DNA of 9,738 nt from a bacterium (GTDB lineage: Bacteria > JAUVQV01 > DATDCY01): the NCBI GenBank assembly GCA_036524115.1, contig DATDCY010000064.1, positions 1 to 9,738 on the forward strand, given 5' to 3'. The notes beneath the pieces were generated by a model that saw nothing but the letters and a program-made list of their open reading frames with translations, was not told where the DNA came from and searched no databases. Numbering within the stretch: position 1 is the stretch's first letter; each line of letters begins with the position of its first letter. Position numbers and translations under genes: made by a program. Positions 5,691 through 9,738 of this stretch are shown piece by piece.

Positions 5691-8178
5691 GGTGAGCTCT
5701 CGCCCCTTTGAATTCCTGTGCTCCGGTGTCAGTCACTGCATACCCCATGGCACGATAGCCCCTGAGCCGCTTACGATACATCCGCCCCAGGACAGGTACC
5801 TGCTCATCGACGTAGTCGTAGATCTGCACGACCCGCTTGCCTGCATGCGTACGGTGCAACCTGCCGGCGTATTGTTGCAGTGTCCCCCGCCACGAGATCG
5901 GCAGCGCGAGAAACATGGTGTCCAGACGGGAGTCGTCGAATCCCTCTCCGATGTAGCGTCCGGTGGCCAGCAGGAGACGCTCCTCACCATCGGGCACCCC
6001 GGCCAGACGCTGCGCGACCTCTGCGCGCTGGCGCCGCCCCATGCCGCCACGCAGCACGATGATGTTCTTCGCGAAGTTCTTCAGCCTGGCGGCGAAATAC
6101 TCGAGGTGTTCCGTCCGCTCCGTGAGCAGGATCGGGGAGCGGCCCTTCTCGAGGGCAAGGAGAAGATCGTTGAAGATCAAGTCGTTCCGCCGTTCGTCGG
6201 TGACCAGCGAGGCATAGACCTCCTGGATGCCCAATTCCTGCTCGGCCTTGGGGAGTTGATAGTCCGTTGCCCGGGGAATCACGACATGCTCGACCGTGCT
6301 GTCGGCGCCTGTCGTTCTCGCCGTGGTGCGAAAGCGGATCGGCCCACACTGCATAATGATGATGGGGTGATGACCGTCCTTGCGATACGGCGTTGCGGTG
6401 AGGCCGAGGACGAACCGAGCCTTGGCCTTCCGAAGCACCTGCTCGAAGGTGAACGCCGACAGGTGGTGACACTCATCCACGATGATCTGGCCGTAGCCGT
6501 TCACCAACTCCTCGACCTCGCCCGCGCGACCGATGCTCTGCAGCAGGGCGACGTCCAGAAGTCCTGTGGGTCGGTTCCTGCCGCCGCCGATCTCCCCGAC
6601 GATTACCTGATCTCCTTTGCTCTCCCCGTCTTGAATGCGCTCGAGAAAGGTCGTCAGCCGCTCCCGCCACTGGTCGAGAAGCTGTCGTCGATGGACGAGC
6701 ACCAGTGTGCTGACGCCGCGCTCGGCAATCATCCTGGCGCCGACCACCGTCTTTCCAAATGCGGTTGCCGCGGAGAGTATGCCGGTATCGTGGCCGCACA
6801 GCGCCTGCACGGCCCGCTCCTGCACTTGGGTCAGCGTCCCTCTGAAGCTCACCTCCAGAGGAATCCCGACTTGCCGCTCGTCGATCACCTCGAGGGCGAC
6901 CCCGTTCGCATCGAGCAGAGCCTGTAGCTCCTCCCGACATCCCCGGGGCAGCCCGATGTGCCTGGGAAAGTCCTGCGCGCAGGAAATGACCCGCGGCTTG
7001 TCGTACGTCGAGAGCCGCATCGCCTGCGCCCTGAAGAATTCCGGATTCTGGAAGGCTGCGAGTCTCACCAGTCGGTTCATGACCTTCGGCGGCAATCCAT
7101 CCTTCTCGATGAACAGCATGTTCGCCATCACGGCGCGAACCGCCTGCGGCAGCGGGCCGGCTATCCTGGCCTTTCTGCTCATCGAGTCCGCCGGTGGCGT
7201 GATCCAGGGGTCAACGCCCTCTTCCTCTTCGGACAGACTGAGACGGACGCCGATCACCGCGTCATGGCGAAGGGCATCGCCCACGACTCCTTGCACTGCA
7301 GCCACTTCCATCTTCCGCATCTTCGCGAGAAATGCCCACTGGTCAGCCCATGGTTCCCCCGAAGGAGCAAGAAAGACGCTGTTGCCCTTCTCCCGGGGCT
7401 CCTTCTGCAGCGGCAAGGCGACCAGGTTTCCGAATCCGCCTTTCGGCAGCGTGTCCTGACTTGGGAAGAAACGGTCGTAAGACTTCAGAGCCGGCTCAGG
7501 GCGGCTCTCCGTGGTGAGCGTCACAAGATGAAAACCGAGACGCCTCGCGAGGCTGGCCGCGACAGGCTCCGCGAAGAGAATCCAGACATGGGCGCCGTTA
7601 CCTGAGCGCGAGCGCTCGAGATACGCCGGCACTCCCACCCGTTGGGCGCTCTCCAGGAATGCCGCAGCATCTTCCATCCACGAAGCGCCATCGAAGTCGG
7701 CGACCAGGAACCGGCACGTTTCGTCCGAAAGCATCGCGTAGACACCGATCGTCTTCTTGCCGGACAAGTGCTCGGTGATCACCTCGTCCGAGAGCGGCCG
7801 ATACTCCCGGTGTGCGCAGGCGGCGCACTTGATTCTCGGCTTCGCGCAGTAGAGCCGATCCCATTCGTGCACGCAGGAGGGCGAGTAGCCGGAGCGCCCA
7901 TCCTTCCCCGCCCACCTCGCGGCGTAGACGTCCTCCCGACCGCGGAAGAGTTGCGTGAAGAGGCGGACCTTCTCTTCAGGGGAAGAGCCGGCGTGAACCG
8001 AAGTGGCCACGTCCGACTCGTGCGCATGCACAGGAGCTGGCTCAGGCGAAGTAGTTGAGGTTGCTGTTACCGGAAGAACTTCAGGTCGCTCAAGACGCTC
8101 CTTGAGGGCACGGTTCTCCGCCCGAAGGCGCTCCACCTCGGCACGGAGGAGCTTGACTTCGTCGGAATGCACTTCCAC
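5683..8178 (-). CDS. TOTE-type archaeo-eukaryotic primase fused to SF2 helicase
   Basis: An 831-residue fusion. Residues 7-31 form a leucine/arginine-rich coiled coil; about 35-65 is a low-complexity linker. A primase (AEP) domain follows: LFTQLFRGREDVYAARW (73-89), four cysteines (102, 111, 118, 121) able to bind zinc, catalytic DFD (161-163), the SGNGAHVW motif with His197 (192-199), and KGGFGNLVALP (246-256). This matches the AEP domain of TOTE conflict systems. After a linker region comes an SF2 helicase: Walker A ATAFGKT (471-477), LVLVHRRQLLDQW (492-504), DECHH (568-572), TATPYRKDG (594-602), GEGFDD (744-749) and QYAGRLHR (769-776). All motifs are intact, so both primer/nucleotidyl-transfer and ATP-dependent DNA unwinding activity are expected. 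The start GTG 8178 lacks a clear ribosome binding site; GTG 8172 is an alternative, and a stop lies in frame at 8185-8187. Confidence 0.88.
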   Translation of the reverse strand: MEVHSDEVKLLRAEVERLRAENRALKERLERPEVLPVTATSTTSPEPAPVHAHESDVATSVHAGSSPEEKVRLFTQLFRGREDVYAARWAGKDGRSGYSPSCVHEWDRLYCAKPRIKCAACAHREYRPLSDEVITEHLSGKKTIGVYAMLSDETCRFLVADFDGASWMEDAAAFLESAQRVGVPAYLERSRSGNGAHVWILFAEPVAASLARRLGFHLVTLTTESRPEPALKSYDRFFPSQDTLPKGGFGNLVALPLQKEPREKGNSVFLAPSGEPWADQWAFLAKMRKMEVAAVQGVVGDALRHDAVIGVRLSLSEEEEGVDPWITPPADSMSRKARIAGPLPQAVRAVMANMLFIEKDGLPPKVMNRLVRLAAFQNPEFFRAQAMRLSTYDKPRVISCAQDFPRHIGLPRGCREELQALLDANGVALEVIDERQVGIPLEVSFRGTLTQVQERAVQALCGHDTGILSAATAFGKTVVGARMIAERGVSTLVLVHRRQLLDQWRERLTTFLERIQDGESKGDQVIVGEIGGGRNRPTGLLDVALLQSIGRAGEVEELVNGYGQIIVDECHHLSAFTFEQVLRKAKARFVLGLTATPYRKDGHHPIIIMQCGPIRFRTTARTTGADSTVEHVVIPRATDYQLPKAEQELGIQEVYASLVTDERRNDLIFNDLLLALEKGRSPILLTERTEHLEYFAARLKNFAKNIIVLRGGMGRRQRAEVAQRLAGVPDGEERLLLATGRYIGEGFDDSRLDTMFLALPISWRGTLQQYAGRLHRTHAGKRVVQIYDYVDEQVPVLGRMYRKRLRGYRAMGYAVTDTGAQEFKGARAHHA

Positions 8179-8261
8179 TACAAGTCAGTCCCGTCCGAGA
8201 CGATGTAGCAGAAATTCAACCGGCGTGCTCGAAGCGACGGGGAGTGGAATCCACGATGACT

Positions 8262-8624
8262 TCACGTCCCTCCATCACCCGGGACTGCCGGAAGAAGGAC
8301 CTCCAGCGCGAGAATCAGTTCCGGGATGCGCTCCGAAGCGACCCGCCAAAGAAGTTCGTGTTTGATCTCGCCATACTCGTGGGCCAGCACGTTTCTCTGG
8401 TTGATTACCTTGCGCCAGGGGATCTCGGGGTGGCTCGACTGGAATCCGGTGGATACCCTGTTCGCCGCTTCTCCGATGATCTCGACGTGGCGCTCGACCG
8501 CTCCGCGAAGCATCCTGTTCTTCTGATAGTCGTGCAGGGTCTTCCCGGCGACGAACTCCTTGACGGCCCGCGCCGCGTCAAGCATGTCCCAGAGATATGC
8601 GGCGTCGGCCTTCTCAGGCTGCAT
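8262..8624 (-). CDS. hepT: HEPN-domain RNase toxin (HepT-like, DUF86)
   Basis: A 120-residue all-alpha HEPN protein of the DUF86/HepT family. The catalytic R-x4-H-x-Y motif is present as RNVLAHEY: Arg77, His82 and Tyr84. In characterised HepT-MntA pairs the tyrosine of this motif is the residue that the partner nucleotidyltransferase AMPylates to silence the RNase. The preceding segment MLRGAVERHVEIIGEAANRVS is also family-typical. ATG 8624 lies inside the end of the MNT gene, with an 11-base overlap, so the two are translationally coupled. The frame is open to 8705, but that part is shared with MNT in another frame. It lies 83 bases upstream of the primase-helicase start on the same strand, suggesting a common transcript. 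Confidence 0.92.
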   Translation of the reverse strand: MQPEKADAAYLWDMLDAARAVKEFVAGKTLHDYQKNRMLRGAVERHVEIIGEAANRVSTGFQSSHPEIPWRKVINQRNVLAHEYGEIKHELLWRVASERIPELILALEVLLPAVPGDGGT

Positions 8625-8928
8625 AGAGAATCTCGCGGTTGTTGAGAATCTCGTACCGGCGAAAGGGATTGCGCAGGCCCGACTTCTCGACAAGGTCGAT
8701 GTCACGGCCGAAGAGATCCCGAAGCTCCTCGATCATCTCGGTCCACTCGTAGAGACTCCACGGGGCGTCCGGGGCGAGGTCAACGAGGATGTCCACATCG
8801 CTGCCGGGACTGAAATCGCCGCGCAATATCGACCCGAAGAGGGAGAACTCGACGATCTGCCACTTGCGGCAAAAAGCGGCAATGGTTTCTGCAGAAGGGA
8901 CGACCAAGGCGTTCGTAACCGGAACCAT
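8614..8928 (-). CDS. mntA: MNT-domain nucleotidyltransferase antitoxin (MntA-like)
   Basis: A 104-residue minimal nucleotidyltransferase. The signature G-S-x10-D-x-D is complete: Gly32-Ser33 in LFGSILRGDFSPGSDVDILVD, with Asp44 and Asp46, and the third catalytic Asp is Asp78 in RDIDLVE. Proteins of this family paired with HepT act as antitoxins by transferring AMP from ATP to the HEPN toxin's tyrosine. Here MNT comes first and HEPN second, with an 11-base overlap. The start is not certain: ATG 8928 is the best codon, but no ribosome binding site is visible, and a TTG at 8946 would add six residues. The gene begins right after an AT-richer gene-free stretch, so any promoter of the whole minus-strand block should lie in 8929-9296; I could not identify a convincing one. 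Confidence 0.92.
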   Translation of the reverse strand: MVPVTNALVVPSAETIAAFCRKWQIVEFSLFGSILRGDFSPGSDVDILVDLAPDAPWSLYEWTEMIEELRDLFGRDIDLVEKSGLRNPFRRYEILNNREILYAA

Positions 8929-9296
8929 GAAGATATGATGCCACAAATGCTTAGGCGCCGGGGACGGACGTCGTCTGGCGTTTTTCCGGCAATCCCCTGC
9001 CGAGGGGAGTGCTCGAGATGAACCGCGGGAGGGATTGAGCGCCCTGCTGACGGGTGCCTATGCGCAAGAATGGTTTCGTCAGGGCGTATGTTCAATTTGG
9101 ACGAGTTGTCAACCATCATCATCTTCCCCAAGGGACTATATCTTCGAATATTCTTCTGCCTCAGAAATGCAGGAATCCATCTTTTGTCCTGCACTTTCAA
9201 GATGATAGCTGACAGCAACCAGTCCCTTTGCCCCTCACACAATCCCTTTTTGAATTCCACGTCCAATCCCTTGGGTGCGTAGCATATTGTTTTTTT
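8929..9296. other. Gene-free stretch between MNT and tRNA-Leu, partly AT-rich
   Basis: No convincing gene on either strand. The right two thirds are clearly AT-richer than the rest of the window (25 G/C of 60 in 9121-9180). Small open frames exist on both strands (for example plus 9070-9282), but none has a ribosome binding site or recognisable similarity. The stretch contains several TCCCTT-type repeats resembling the tRNA-Leu anticodon arm, a short inverted repeat at 8993-9008, and the 8-base palindrome GAATATTC around 9146. It is a plausible place for the promoter of the MNT-HEPN-helicase block and for recombinase arm sites. Confidence 0.5.
8993..9008. repeat. Short inverted repeat
   Basis: TCCCCT, loop GCCG, AGGGGA: a perfect 6-bp stem with a four-base loop, 65 bases upstream of the MNT start. 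It could be an operator or part of an RNA hairpin; nothing follows it that would make it an intrinsic terminator. Confidence 0.35.
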
Positions 9297-9384
9297 TGGT
9301 GCCGGGGGCGGGCATCGAACCCGCACGGGGATGAACCCCAAGGGATTTTAAGTCCCTTGCGTCTGCCAGTTCCGCCACCCCGGC
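9297..9384 (-). tRNA. tRNA-Leu(UAA): tRNA-Leu (anticodon UAA), CCA encoded
   Basis: On the minus strand the acceptor GCCGGGG pairs with CCCCGGC, followed by discriminator A and an encoded CCA. The D arm contains GGCGGAACTGGCAGAC. The anticodon stem GGGA/TCCC encloses the loop CTTAAAA, whose anticodon TAA (complement of 9348-9350) reads UUA. A long variable arm (class II, as expected for Leu) starts TTGGGGTTCATCCCCG, and the T arm is GCGGGTTCGATGCCCGC. The length of 85 bases without CCA is normal for tRNA-Leu. It looks fully functional. A poly-A tract follows the CCA. The recombinase gene ends 13 bases upstream of its 5' end. Confidence 0.97.
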
Positions 9385-9397
9385 ATATCCTTAGACA

Positions 9398-9738
9398 TCA
9401 TGCACTTATCGCGGTCTTTGTCATCCGTTCGGCCGCGTCTTCGGCGTCACTTGTGCCATAAACGTGCGATGCAACGGAAGGCGCGGACATCCTGTCCAGC
9501 GTCGCGTATGTGTGCGCCGCGGTCGCGTGCGCGTACCGCTCTATCATCCGCAAGCTCGACCATCCGCCGTGCTTCATCAGCTCGGCGACGGTGCCGCCGG
9601 CCTCCATGTAGCGGGTTGCCCAGGTGTGCCGCGTGTCGTGGACTCGAATCTTCCGAAGACCGGCGCGCCTGAGCGCCCCTTGCCAGCCGTCTTTGATGTC
9701 GCGCAGGGGACTGCCGTCCGCCTGAGAGAAGACGTACT
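9398..9738 (-). CDS. Tyrosine recombinase / phage-type integrase, C-terminal part (runs off right edge)
   Basis: The last 112 residues of a tyrosine recombinase are visible; the N-terminus lies outside the window. The catalytic-domain boxes can be read: HDTRHTWAT carries the His-x-x-Arg pair (canonical HDLRHTxAS), KHGGWSSLRMIERYAH corresponds to the LGHSSIxMTxRYAH box (with HG-G-W in the His/Trp position), and the Tyr of RYAH is the nucleophile. A roughly 40-residue tail rich in Ala, Ser and Glu follows the tyrosine. Its stop is 13 bases upstream of the tRNA-Leu 5' end and both are on the same strand. Such enzymes integrate phages and genomic islands into tRNA genes, which fits the context, though the integrase is on the 5' side of the tRNA. 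Confidence 0.92.
   Translation of the reverse strand, partial: YVFSQADGSPLRDIKDGWQGALRRAGLRKIRVHDTRHTWATRYMEAGGTVAELMKHGGWSSLRMIERYAHATAAHTYATLDRMSAPSVASHVYGTSDAEDAAERMTKTAISA

Noticed and set aside
5689-6927. Plus-strand open frame of 412 codons inside the primase-helicase gene
   Set aside because: The helicase motifs on the minus strand are unambiguous; the plus frame shows no domain and no ribosome binding site.
8926-8952. Sigma54-type or other promoter directly before the MNT gene (TGGCAT on the minus strand)
   Set aside because: The TGGCA half is present, but there is no GC element at the proper -12 spacing and it would overlap the start codon; no good sigma70 pair was found either.
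9070-9282. Plus-strand 70-codon open frame, and the minus-strand frame crossing it
   Set aside because: No ribosome binding site, no similarity recognised, Cys/Ser/Ile-rich composition as expected from AT-rich non-coding sequence; the minus frame runs through the tRNA gene.
1-9738. CRISPR array or insertion sequence
   Set aside because: No regularly spaced repeat series and no transposase-like frame or terminal inverted repeats were seen; the only recombinase is the partial tyrosine integrase at the right edge.

Overview
The window looks like the edge of a genomic island in a high-GC Gram-negative bacterium. The left half is very GC-rich (48 of 60 bases in the sample 2221-2280). It has strong AGGAGG ribosome binding sites and encodes an outer-membrane-type lipocalin lipoprotein. 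That fits a Desulfobacterota/deltaproteobacterial-like or related proteobacterial genome, but the sequence does not fix the taxon.

Left part (1-4332), apparently ordinary chromosome: a partial unrecognised gene running off the left edge on the minus strand; divergently, a Blc-type lipocalin; a ribbon-helix-helix/PIN toxin-antitoxin pair with a 4-base overlap; a PrmA-like ribosomal protein L11 methyltransferase; a GalT-like HIT-fold nucleotidyltransferase; and a small tandem-CDGSH iron-sulfur protein. Most have their own promoter-like sequence or a GC-rich hairpin after them, so they look like single-gene or two-gene units.

Right part (4333-9738), accessory: a plus-strand AAA ATPase with DUF4143 (PD-(D/E)XK-like C-terminus) faces a minus-strand block. 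In transcription order that block is an MNT nucleotidyltransferase antitoxin, a HEPN (HepT-like) RNase toxin, an 831-residue primase-helicase whose N-terminal half matches the archaeo-eukaryotic primase domain of the TOTE conflict systems fused to an SF2 helicase, and an N-terminal stub of a Fic-like gene whose start overlaps the helicase stop. Upstream lie an AT-richer gene-free stretch, a complete tRNA-Leu(UAA) gene with encoded CCA, and the C-terminus of a tyrosine recombinase running off the right edge.

Reading: the minus-strand block from about 5.6 to 8.95 kb is a candidate defence/conflict module. The primase-helicase would be the nucleic-acid-acting core, with HEPN-MNT as an associated abortive module and a Fic protein once translated in coupling with it. 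The tRNA and integrase mark the locus as an integration site, although the integrase lies on the 5' side of the tRNA, the less usual arrangement. All functional statements are from sequence reading and family knowledge; no search was run.
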